From an uncultured Prevotellaceae bacterium (GTDB lineage Bacteria; Bacteroidota; Bacteroidia; Bacteroidales; Bacteroidaceae), in NCBI GenBank assembly GCA_946408305.1, contig CAMJRQ010000017.1, forward strand, positions 1 through 10,444: 10,444 nucleotides of DNA. The letters run 5' to 3'. The position numbers and the translations under genes are program-made. Below are positions 1-6,132 of the stretch, in pieces; positions within the stretch are counted from its first letter, which is position 1, and every line of letters starts with the position of its first letter. The notes below the pieces were generated by a model that worked only from the letters and a program-made list of their open reading frames with translations, was not told the origin of the DNA and searched no databases.

Positions 1-574
1 CGAAGTGGGTGCCCATGGGGGTCTTGGTGGAGTTGCTCTTGCCCGAGGCGTACTTCAGGATGACGTTGATGTTGGTCGACTCGTTGTGATCGGGGTCGAC
101 CAGTGCGCCGGCGGCCTCTTCCTTGTCGCGGTAGAAGCAGCGTATCGCGTCGCCGTCCTTCAGGACGAGCTTATCGTCGTTGTGCTTGTTGATGTACCAA
201 AGAATCGACGAGGGTCCCGAGCCCGAGCGGCGGGTGGAGCGGAAGTAGGGGTTCGAGCCCGTCGTGCCGTAGAAGCGCAGCGAATAGAGCGTGGGGCCCG
301 ATGCGTTGACGTAGCTCAGTTTGCTGCCGCCGAAGGTGATGGACTCGCGGCCGTCGTAGCGGGTGACGGTGCCATTGGCGGCCTTGTAGTAGCTCAGGTA
401 CCAGGTGCCGAAGACAAACGTCTGGTCTTCCGTGGCCAGTGTCATCTCCGAGCCGTCGTTCACGGGCACGGTGGTGAGCGAGCCGTCGGCGTTCTGAATG
501 ACGATGCCCTGGGCTGCCATTTGCGCGCAACCGAGGGCGAGCAGGGCCATCGTGGTGAGTAGAATCTTTTTCAT
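1..574 (-). CDS. Exported protein of unknown function, N-terminal part (3' end outside window)
   Basis: The reading frame opens with ATG at 574 and stays open for 191 codons to the left edge, so the C-terminus is missing. Residues 1-22 (MKKILLTTMALLALGCAQMAAQ) form a signal peptide with a basic start, a hydrophobic core and an AAQ-G site typical of Bacteroidetes signal peptidase I. A cysteine at residue 16 follows LALG, which is a poor lipobox, so a lipoprotein is less likely. The mature part is rich in aromatic, Gly, Ser and Thr residues (for example GTWYLSYYK near 56-64 and ITFGGSKLSYV near 79-89), which suggests a beta-rich extracytoplasmic fold. A lipocalin-like sandwich is possible, but this is only a guess. 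I do not recognise the family. A -7-like box 67 bp upstream suggests its own promoter, separate from aroB. Confidence 0.72.
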   Translation of the reverse strand, partial: MKKILLTTMALLALGCAQMAAQGIVIQNADGSLTTVPVNDGSEMTLATEDQTFVFGTWYLSYYKAANGTVTRYDGRESITFGGSKLSYVNASGPTLYSLRFYGTTGSNPYFRSTRRSGSGPSSILWYINKHNDDKLVLKDGDAIRCFYRDKEEAAGALVDPDHNESTNINVILKYASGKSNSTKTPMGTHF

Positions 575-640
575 AAGTGGTTTTGCAATGATTTGGTTTA
601 TGTGACTTGTTCTTGTCCCCGATGGTGGGGAAAATTTTTA

Positions 641-648
641 CAAAGTTA
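641..648 (-). promoter_or_regulatory. Putative -7 box (TAACTTTG) for the left-edge exported protein
   Basis: On the minus strand this reads TAACTTTG, an exact match to the Bacteroidetes TAnnTTTG consensus. The best -33 candidate is TTGACC, whose TTG lies at 674-672. That leaves a 23-nt gap, a little longer than the usual 19-21. The expected leader is about 60 nt. The -7 match is clear and the -33 match is weak. Confidence 0.5.
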
Positions 649-724
649 CGTCCTTTCTTTCATTCGGCGGTCAAGCGAGGCAAAGAAATAAGTTTTTTTA
701 ACTATCCGCCCCTCTTCCTCCCTG

Positions 725-1774
725 TCAGCCTTCGCGCAGGAAGTCGAGGGCGTCCATGATTTGTTCGCGCGAGGCGGTCTGGTCGATGCGAATGTCGCCG
801 ATGGCAGCCAGCAGGGTGAAGTTGATGCGTCCGGCCTCGTTCTTCTTGTCGTGCGTCATGGTCTCGAGGAGCGTGGCATAGTCGGTGCAGTCGTAGCGGA
901 ACGTGCCGTAGTGGCTGCGCACGAACTGTGCGGTCTGCTGCAGGCGGTCCTTGGGGAAGCCGGTGAGCAGGGCGCTCAGATAGAGCTCGCAGACGAGGCC
1001 CCATGCCACGGCATACCCGTGGAGCACGGGCTCGTGGCGGCCGAGTGCCAGGCTCTCGAAGGCGTGGCCCACCGTGTGGCCTAGGTTGAGAGCCTTGCGC
1101 AGTCCCTTCTCGGTGGGGTCCTGGCTGACGATGCGTTTCTTCACGGCCACGCTCTCGGCCACCATCTGCTGCAGGAGGCCGAGGTCGGGCGACGCGTCGA
1201 GGTCGAACCTGACGTGGCGCGCCCACATGGCCTCGTCGCTCAGCAGGGCGTGCTTCAGCATCTCGGCATAGCCCGAGAGGATGTTCTCGTGGTCGAGCGT
1301 GCGGAGGAAGCAGGTGTCGATGATGACCGTGCGTGGCAGGCTGAAGACGCCGATTTCGTTCTTCAGTCCGCCGAAGTTGATGCCCGTCTTGCCGCCCACG
1401 CTGGCGTCCACCTGGCTCAGGAGCGTGGTGGGGATGTTCACGTAGGCCATGCCGCGCTTGAAGGTGCTGGCAGCGAAGCCGCCCAGGTCGGTCACCATGC
1501 CGCCGCCCAGGTTCAGCATCAGGCTGTGGCGCGAGGCTCCGCCGCGCTGCAGGGCTTCCCACACGCTGGCGAGCGAGCCGAGCGTCTTGTTCTCGTCGGT
1601 GGCACCGATGGTGATGAGCCCGGCCTCGGCCATGCAGGGCAACTTCTCCACGAGCGGCCAGCAGAGGGTCGCCGTGGTCTCGTCGGTGAGGACGAAGAGC
1701 CGGTCGTGGGCCACGTTCCCCACGGCCCTTTCCACCTCCCGGCTCAGGTTCTGGCTGAAAATGATGTCGTTCAT
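725..1774 (-). CDS. aroB: 3-dehydroquinate synthase
   Basis: This is the second enzyme of the shikimate pathway. It converts DAHP to 3-dehydroquinate in the cytoplasm, using NAD and a divalent metal, usually zinc. The protein is 349 residues, normal for AroB. Visible family motifs are the glycine-rich NAD region around residues 89-99 (NLGGGMVTDLGG), RGMAYVNIPTTLLSQVDASVGGKTG at about 107-131 (in part), GYAEMLKHAL at 168-177, LNLGHTVGHAFE at 229-240 and LHGYAVAWG at 251-259. By alignment with E. coli AroB, the metal ligands are E171, H233 and H252. The start is the ATG at 1774 (MNDIIFSQN). The frame stays open further upstream through TTG codons, but that extension translates the promoter repeats and has no family similarity. 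The gene diverges from the outer-membrane protein gene and is followed by a separately promoted gene. Confidence 0.96.
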   Translation of the reverse strand: MNDIIFSQNLSREVERAVGNVAHDRLFVLTDETTATLCWPLVEKLPCMAEAGLITIGATDENKTLGSLASVWEALQRGGASRHSLMLNLGGGMVTDLGGFAASTFKRGMAYVNIPTTLLSQVDASVGGKTGINFGGLKNEIGVFSLPRTVIIDTCFLRTLDHENILSGYAEMLKHALLSDEAMWARHVRFDLDASPDLGLLQQMVAESVAVKKRIVSQDPTEKGLRKALNLGHTVGHAFESLALGRHEPVLHGYAVAWGLVCELYLSALLTGFPKDRLQQTAQFVRSHYGTFRYDCTDYATLLETMTHDKKNEAGRINFTLLAAIGDIRIDQTASREQIMDALDFLREG

Positions 1775-1782
1775 ATCCGCGG

Positions 1783-1814
1783 CAAAGGTACGAATAAGCG
1801 AGGAGAAAAGCAAA
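1783..1814 (-). promoter_or_regulatory. aroB-proximal promoter (repeat copy 1)
   Basis: On the minus strand this reads TTTG (1814-1811), exactly 20 nt, then TACCTTTG (1790-1783). It is a full match to the Bacteroidetes -33/-7 promoter. The -7 box ends only 8 bp before the aroB ATG, so transcription should begin about 5 nt before the start codon, or at it. That would give an almost leaderless mRNA. Confidence 0.7.
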
Positions 1815-1858
1815 GCCCGCTTTGATTTTCTCGAGCGAGAGTGCCTTCGACCGCAGGT

Positions 1859-1890
1859 CAAAGGTACGAATAAGCGAGGAGAAAAGCAAA
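1859..1890 (-). promoter_or_regulatory. aroB-distal promoter (repeat copy 2)
   Basis: This is a second full -33/-7 match: TTTG (1890-1887), 20 nt, TACCTTTG (1866-1859). It lies 76 bp upstream of the first, in the same orientation. It would give a leader of roughly 80 nt that contains the inverted repeat of copy 1. Confidence 0.65.
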
Positions 1891-1938
1891 GTCTCGCTTT
1901 GATTTTCTGCTATAGTGGCGGAAGCGAATCATGCCCCA

Positions 1939-1950
1939 AGGACGCGTCCT
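1939..1950. repeat. 12-bp perfect palindrome (AGGACGCGTCCT)
   Basis: AGGACGCGTCCT is its own reverse complement and is flanked by CCA and GG, which nearly extend the symmetry. It lies about 30 bp beyond repeat copy 2, on the aroB-distal side. It could be a protein binding site, but no known operator is matched. Confidence 0.35.
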
Positions 1951-2088
1951 GGATGTTCCTCCGTTGTCTAAATTCTCGCCGCGTAAGAATAAATATTTTT
2001 TACCCTCGCGTCTCGTATCACGAAAAACAGCCCGTCGGAAACGGCGGTGGAGAACGGTGAGATTCGGTGCACTATGGTGCGCCGCAAT

Positions 2089-2116
2089 TCAAAACTCAAA
2101 ATACAAAAATCAAAAC
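2089..2116. repeat. A-rich array of four 7-bp units
   Basis: The bases read TCAAAAC, TCAAAAT, ACAAAAA, TCAAAAC in a row. This is a degenerate heptamer array within the non-coding region. Strand-biased A tracts at a 7-bp period are not in phase with the DNA helix, so simple DNA bending is not an obvious explanation. Confidence 0.6.
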
Positions 2117-2170
2117 CATCTGATTTTCAGCGCTTCCAAAATTCGGTTTTTCGCGAAGAACGCGGAGTTG

Positions 2171-2211
2171 GGGCCGAAAGAACGTGTTCTTGGGCCCGGA
2201 ACAACGTGTTG
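2171..2211. promoter_or_regulatory. Pair of related palindromes, possible operator
   Basis: AAGAAC-GT-GTTCTT (2178-2191) and CAAC-GT-GTTG (2202-2211) are both symmetric and share the core AACGTGTT. Their centres are 22 bp apart, about two helical turns. The first is further flanked by GGGCC (2171-2175) and GGCCC (2193-2197), which nearly continue its symmetry. This layout suits a dimeric regulator bound twice on one DNA face, controlling the divergent genes. No factor is assigned. Confidence 0.35.
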
Positions 2212-2272
2212 CGTCGGTCAAAAACCTTAGGAGCTTGGGGTGAAACGGTGCAGGGTTTTGGACCGTGTTCCG
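2197..2272 (+). repeat. Large imperfect inverted repeat upstream of the outer-membrane protein gene
   Basis: CGGTCAAAAACC (2215-2226) pairs with GGTTTTGGACCG (2254-2265) with one mismatch. Outside it, CGGAACA (2197-2203) pairs with TGTTCCG (2266-2272), leaving an 11-nt one-sided bulge. The apical loop is 27 nt. The right arm is followed by CTTTTC, a short pyrimidine run rather than a strong T tract. If transcribed on the plus strand, this would make a bulged hairpin about 165 nt before the GTG start. Confidence 0.4.
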
Positions 2273-2435
2273 CTTTTCGCAAATCCGGAGAGGCTGAAAC
2301 GTAAGGATTATTTGCCCGATTTGTCCGATTTTCTGCGCAAGTGGGGCCCCTGTTTCCTCTTCCTCCGATTAAACCATGCCGCGCGAATCCTATCTGAACA
2401 ATAGCAACATCCACCTTTTTAATATATTACGTTCT

Positions 2436-5400
2436 GTGAAGAAGTTTCTCGTAGCCCTGCTGCTGAGCGCCAGCCCCGCCATGATGTGGGCCCAGAAGAT
2501 TGTGTTGAGCGGCACCGTCAACGACGCCGCCACCCAAGAGACAATGCCCGGAGCCACCGTGCTCCTCCTGAGCCGCAACGACAGCACCGGGGCCGCCGGC
2601 GTGACCACCGACCTGGAGGGCCGCTTCAAGCTGCCCGGCGTGAAGGCCGGCTCCTACATCTTCCGCGTCAGCTACATGGGCTACCAGCCCGTCACGCGCA
2701 ACGTGACGCTCACCCGCAAGAATGGCTCCATCGACATGGGCACCATCTCGCTCGTCGAGGACTCCAAGCTGATGAAGGAGACCGAGGTGGTGGCCAAGCT
2801 GGCCCAGATGGAGATGAAGGCCGACACGTTCGTCTACAACGCCGACGCCTTCCGCATGCCCGAGGGCTCCTCGCTCGAGGAGCTCATCAAGAAACTGCCC
2901 GGAGCCGAGGTGGCCGACGACGGCAGCATCAAAATCAACGGTAAGAGCGTGGGCGAGATTCTGGTGGAGGGCAAGAAACTCTTCGAGGGCAACAACCAGA
3001 TGGCCACCAAGAACCTCACCTCGAAGATGATCAAGAAGCTCAAGGCCTACGACAAGCAGAGCGACTACTCGCGCATCACCGGCATCGACGACGGCGAGGA
3101 GCAGACCGTGCTCGACCTGACCCTGCAGAAAGGCATGAAGGAGGGATGGGTCATCAACACCAACGTGGGCTACGGCACCGAGGACCGCTATGCCGGAAGC
3201 ATCAACGTGAGCCGCTTCCTGGACAACTTCCAGTTCATGGTCATGGGCTCCAGCAACAACACGAACGACCGCGGCTACGGAGCCGGCGGCGGCCGTGGAT
3301 GGGGTGGCGGAGGCATCGTCAGCAGCCAGATGGCCGGCGCCAACTTCGCCTGGGAGAACGGCAAACCGGAATATTCGGCCGGCATCCTGAAGTTGGGCGG
3401 ACACCTCTTCTACAACCACCGCCGCAGCACCTCCGCCTCGAAGACCAACAGCGAGATGTTCCTCGACAACCTCCACTCCACCTTCTCCAACAGCATGAGC
3501 CACTCGGTCAGCTCAAACTGGAACGTCGACACCCGCCTGCGCTTCGAATGGATGCCCGACTCGATGACCAACATCATGATCTTCCCCCACTACGCCCACT
3601 CCGAATCCCACGGCCACAGCTCCTCGCAGAGCGTCACCTTCAACGCCAACCCCTACGACTTCATGGCCATCCCCCTCGAGGAATACATGCGGGCCGAGAA
3701 CGAAAAGGTGCGCGACAGCATCGCCGTGAACGACAACAACCGCACCAGCCGGAGCAGGGGCAACAACGACAACGCCGACGGATGGTTGCAGGTGAACCGC
3801 CGGCTGGGCAAGCCCGGGCGCAACATCACCTTCAACGCCAGGGGCGAATACTCCGAGAGCCTCAACTCATCCTTCAGCCGCAGCGAAATCAATTACTTCC
3901 AGCAGCACCGCGGCGACTTTACCAACCAATACACCCCCACGACCTCCACCGGCTACAACGCCAGCGGGCGGCTCAGCTACACCGAGCCCATACTGGGGGC
4001 CCTCAACCTGCAGACCAGCTATCAGTTCGAATACCGCTACAGCGACCGCGACCGCTCCATGTATAGCATCGACAGCCTCATCTCGAAGTTCCCCGGCATG
4101 TACACCCAGGAGCAGCTCTATCTGGGCTACTTGCCCGGGCTCGACAGCCTCGACTACGTGCGCAACCTGGAGAACAGCCAGTATGCCACCTACCGCGAGT
4201 TCAACCACGAGGCCAACCTGATGCTGCGCTACAACGTGGGCGAGAACCGCCTGAACGTGGGCATCAGCATACAGCCGCAGACCACCCACATGGATTACCA
4301 GAAGGGCTTGCTCGACACCACCGTCGTCCGCCACACCTTCAACTGGGCACCGCGCATCGACTACCGCTGGAAGTTCAGCAACGCCGGACAGCTGCGCGTG
4401 CGCTTCAACGGACGCCTGCAACAGCCCGACATGACCAGCCTGCTCGAAGTGGTAGACAGCAGCGACCCGCTGAACATCAGCACCGGTAACGCCGGACTAC
4501 GCAGCAGCTGGCAGAACAACTTCAACATCAATTACAACGACTATCGCTCCGAGCGGCAGATGGGGTGGAACGTGAACGGAGGCATCAACCAGACGAAGAA
4601 CAGCATCTCCAGCGCCACCATCTACAACACACAGACCGGCGCACGCTACTCGCGGCCCATGAACATCAACGGAAACTGGAGCTCGTGGACATACCTGGGC
4701 TTCAACACCGCACTCGACCGCAACAAGGCCTTCAACCTGAGCACGGGCACCAACGTGGGCTTCAACCGCCACGTGGGCTACATGAACAGCAACAGCGACG
4801 GCTCCAGCTGGGACGGCGTCTATCGGCCCGACGGCTCGGTCAACATGGACGCTCTCTTCCGCCAGGTGGCGCTCAACAAGCAAATCACCAAGAACACCAA
4901 CGTGGGCGAGCAGCTTCGCATCAACTATCGCAACGACTACGTGGAGGTGGGTGCCGACGGGTCCTTCAACTTCTCACACGCTCGCAACGACATGCAGCAG
5001 AACGCCAACCTCGACACGTGGACCTTCAACTACGGCGGCTATGCCACCCTCAAGGCTCCCTGGGGCACGGAGCTCAGCACCGACATCGGCCAGATGAGCC
5101 GCCGCGGATTCGACGACGCGTCGATGAACACCAACGAACTCATCTGGAACGCACAGCTCAGCCAGAGCTTCCTCAAAGGAAGGGCCGCCACGGTGAGCAT
5201 ACAGTGGTTCGACATCCTGCGCGAGCGCAGCAACATCAGCCGCAACATCTCGGCCTTCATGCGCAGCGACACCTGGAGCAACGCCATCCACAGCTACATC
5301 ATGGTGCGCTTCATGTATCGACTCAACCTCATGGGAAACAAGGACGCCCGTGCACAGATGGGCCCCGGCGGAGGCGGCTGGGGCGGCGGCCGCGGCGGCT

Positions 5401-5438
5401 GGGGCGGCGGTGGCTTCGGCGGCGGACGTGGCCGCTAA
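2436..5438 (+). CDS. TonB-dependent-receptor-like outer-membrane beta-barrel protein with glycine-rich tail
   Basis: The protein is 1000 residues if it starts at GTG 2436. That start puts the signal peptide (MKKFLVALLLSASPAMMWAQ) at the N-terminus. An in-frame ATG at 2376 would add 20 polar residues ahead of it and is less likely. Residues about 22-108 form a CarboxypepD_reg-like domain (LSGTVNDAATQE...GVTTDLEGRFKLPGV). Residues about 115-235 resemble a plug region (SLEELIKKLPGAEV, INGKSVGEILVEG). The rest is a long beta-barrel of the OMP_b-brl_3 type, rich in N, S, Y and R, ending near YIMVRFMYRLNLMG. Residues 976-1000 are a tail with 18 Gly out of 25, plus Trp, Arg and Phe. A similar Gly-rich stretch lies at 281-293. 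It probably sits in the outer membrane; the substrate is unknown. No SusD gene is adjacent, so a SusC role is not supported. Confidence 0.88.
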   Translation: MKKFLVALLLSASPAMMWAQKIVLSGTVNDAATQETMPGATVLLLSRNDSTGAAGVTTDLEGRFKLPGVKAGSYIFRVSYMGYQPVTRNVTLTRKNGSIDMGTISLVEDSKLMKETEVVAKLAQMEMKADTFVYNADAFRMPEGSSLEELIKKLPGAEVADDGSIKINGKSVGEILVEGKKLFEGNNQMATKNLTSKMIKKLKAYDKQSDYSRITGIDDGEEQTVLDLTLQKGMKEGWVINTNVGYGTEDRYAGSINVSRFLDNFQFMVMGSSNNTNDRGYGAGGGRGWGGGGIVSSQMAGANFAWENGKPEYSAGILKLGGHLFYNHRRSTSASKTNSEMFLDNLHSTFSNSMSHSVSSNWNVDTRLRFEWMPDSMTNIMIFPHYAHSESHGHSSSQSVTFNANPYDFMAIPLEEYMRAENEKVRDSIAVNDNNRTSRSRGNNDNADGWLQVNRRLGKPGRNITFNARGEYSESLNSSFSRSEINYFQQHRGDFTNQYTPTTSTGYNASGRLSYTEPILGALNLQTSYQFEYRYSDRDRSMYSIDSLISKFPGMYTQEQLYLGYLPGLDSLDYVRNLENSQYATYREFNHEANLMLRYNVGENRLNVGISIQPQTTHMDYQKGLLDTTVVRHTFNWAPRIDYRWKFSNAGQLRVRFNGRLQQPDMTSLLEVVDSSDPLNISTGNAGLRSSWQNNFNINYNDYRSERQMGWNVNGGINQTKNSISSATIYNTQTGARYSRPMNINGNWSSWTYLGFNTALDRNKAFNLSTGTNVGFNRHVGYMNSNSDGSSWDGVYRPDGSVNMDALFRQVALNKQITKNTNVGEQLRINYRNDYVEVGADGSFNFSHARNDMQQNANLDTWTFNYGGYATLKAPWGTELSTDIGQMSRRGFDDASMNTNELIWNAQLSQSFLKGRAATVSIQWFDILRERSNISRNISAFMRSDTWSNAIHSYIMVRFMYRLNLMGNKDARAQMGPGGGGWGGGRGGWGGGGFGGGRGR

Positions 5439-5460
5439 ACAGCGAAGCGCACTGAAATAA

Positions 5461-5546
5461 AAACAACGAATTTCGCGAATTTATCGAATTTATTCTTCTT
5501 CATTGACAGATAGAATAATTTGCTAAATTCGCGAAATTCGTTGTTT
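5461..5546. terminator. Probable bidirectional terminator between convergent genes
   Basis: A perfect 23-bp inverted repeat (5461-5483 and 5524-5546) lies between the stop of the barrel gene (5438) and the stop of rsmD (5559). Its 40-nt loop contains a further 7-bp pairing (TTATTCT 5490-5496 with AGAATAA 5512-5518). A-rich sequence precedes the left arm and T-rich sequence follows the right arm, so either transcript would form a hairpin followed by U-rich RNA. The left arm and loop carry CGAATTT three times at exact 9-bp spacing (5467, 5476, 5485). Confidence 0.75.
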
Positions 5547-5558
5547 CTTTATTTTTCC

Positions 5559-6101
5559 TCACTCCGCTTCCCTGAAGAACGAGAAGTGTACGCTGCCGTA
5601 GGCGCGCTGCTCCAAGAAGCCGGGGTGGTGGGAAAAGTCGTTCGTCTTGCCGTGCTCGAGGACGAAGATGCCGTCGGGCTTGAGCAGACCGTGACCGAGG
5701 ACGAGCTGGGGCAGCTCGGCAAGCTGGGGCAGCTGATAGGGAGGGTCGGCAAAGATGAGGTCGAACTGCTCGCGGCAGCGTTCCAGAAAACGGAACACGT
5801 CGGCCCGAACGGGGCAGGCGGCCTGGTCGTTGAGCTTCTGCAGGAAGGAACAAATGAAGCCGTAGTGGAGCGGTTCCTTCTCCACGGCCACCACGCGGCT
5901 GGCTCCGCGGCTGACGAGCTCGAGCGTGATGCTGCCCGTGCCCGAGAAGAGGTCGAGCGCCGTGGGCCCCTCGTCGAAGTCCAGGTAGCCGCCGAGCACG
6001 TTGAAGAGGTTCTCCTTGGCAAAGTCCGTCGTGGGCCGGGCCTTGAACGTGCGGGGCACATCGAAATGGCGCCCCTTGTATTTTCCGGTGATTACGCGCA
6101 C
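5559..6101 (-). CDS. rsmD: 16S rRNA (guanine(966)-N(2))-methyltransferase
   Basis: RsmD uses S-adenosylmethionine to methylate N2 of G966 in the 16S rRNA of the small ribosomal subunit. The protein is 180 residues, the usual size. It starts with MRVITGKYKGR, the conserved RsmD N-terminus, which fixes the start at the GTG codon at 6101. Further motifs are RPTTDFAKENLFNVL (22-36), the SAM-binding ALDLFSGTG (48-56), the acidic AVEKE (72-76) and the catalytic DPPY (119-122). It lies 13 nt downstream of the DUF3822 gene on the same strand, so the two are probably co-transcribed. The gene ends 12 nt from the long inverted repeat. Confidence 0.95.
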   Translation of the reverse strand: MRVITGKYKGRHFDVPRTFKARPTTDFAKENLFNVLGGYLDFDEGPTALDLFSGTGSITLELVSRGASRVVAVEKEPLHYGFICSFLQKLNDQAACPVRADVFRFLERCREQFDLIFADPPYQLPQLAELPQLVLGHGLLKPDGIFVLEHGKTNDFSHHPGFLEQRAYGSVHFSFFREAE

Positions 6102-6104
6102 AGC

Positions 6105-6132
6105 TTTCTAATCTCTAATCCCTAATCTCTAA
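6105..6132. repeat. 28-bp array of four 7-bp units at the DUF3822/rsmD junction
   Basis: On the plus strand the units are TTTCTAA, TCTCTAA, TCCCTAA and TCTCTAA; on the coding strand they read TTAGAGA, TTAGGGA and so on. The array covers the last codons and stop (6115-6117) of the DUF3822 gene and ends 3 nt before the rsmD start codon. A change in unit number would alter the DUF3822 C-terminus and the gap to rsmD. Confidence 0.75.

Larger units (their letters stand above)
1783..1908. repeat. Two near-identical ~50-bp direct repeats carrying promoters
   Basis: Copy 1 is 1783-1831 and copy 2 is 1859-1908, offset by 76 bp. The first 33 bases (starting CAAAGGTACGAATAAGCGAG) are identical. After a 2- or 3-nt difference, the last 14 bases (CGCTTTGATTTTCT) are identical again. 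Each copy contains an inverted repeat, AGAAAAGCAAAG against CTTTGATTTTCT, with one mismatch. The 27-bp spacer (1832-1858) is not repeated. Two copies with such high identity outside a gene suggest recent duplication or a dispersed genomic element. Confidence 0.85.
1909..2435. other. Long non-coding region between divergent aroB and the outer-membrane protein gene
   Basis: No convincing gene is visible in this 527-bp stretch. Short open frames exist, but they have no start context, no domain-like sequence and a base composition unlike the flanking genes. The region contains a 12-bp palindrome, a 28-bp A-rich patch with a 7-bp period, a pair of small palindromes and a larger inverted repeat, each listed separately. 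No exact TAnnTTTG box points at the downstream gene. The nearest candidate is TTATTTG around 2308-2314, which is weak. No tRNA or rRNA is recognisable. Confidence 0.6.

Noticed and set aside
1775..1861. 29-residue N-terminal extension of aroB from a TTG codon
   Set aside because: The extension translates the promoter repeats and does not resemble the AroB N-terminus; ATG 1774 fits the family.
702..1889. 395-codon minus-strand frame overlapping aroB
   Set aside because: It is aroB read in another frame, Arg/Pro/His-rich, while the true frame carries all AroB motifs.
1783..1908. CRISPR-like repeat-spacer arrangement
   Set aside because: There are only two copies with one 27-bp spacer, no cas genes nearby, and the repeat contains a full promoter that explains it better.
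1931..2414. Small open frames in the non-coding region (85-99 codons)
   Set aside because: There is no plausible start context, no conserved-looking sequence, and they run through A-rich repeats and palindromes.
2376..2435. ATG 2376 as start of the outer-membrane protein
   Set aside because: It would place 20 polar residues before the signal peptide, whereas GTG 2436 gives a standard signal peptide directly.
2427..3503. 358-codon open frame opposite the outer-membrane protein gene
   Set aside because: It has the low-complexity Val/Ala/Gly/His composition of an antisense shadow and lies wholly over a well-supported gene.
2376..5438. Polysaccharide utilisation locus (SusC/SusD pair)
   Set aside because: The beta-barrel gene has no SusD neighbour. 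The fasciclin lipoprotein is 3.7 kb away behind unrelated genes.
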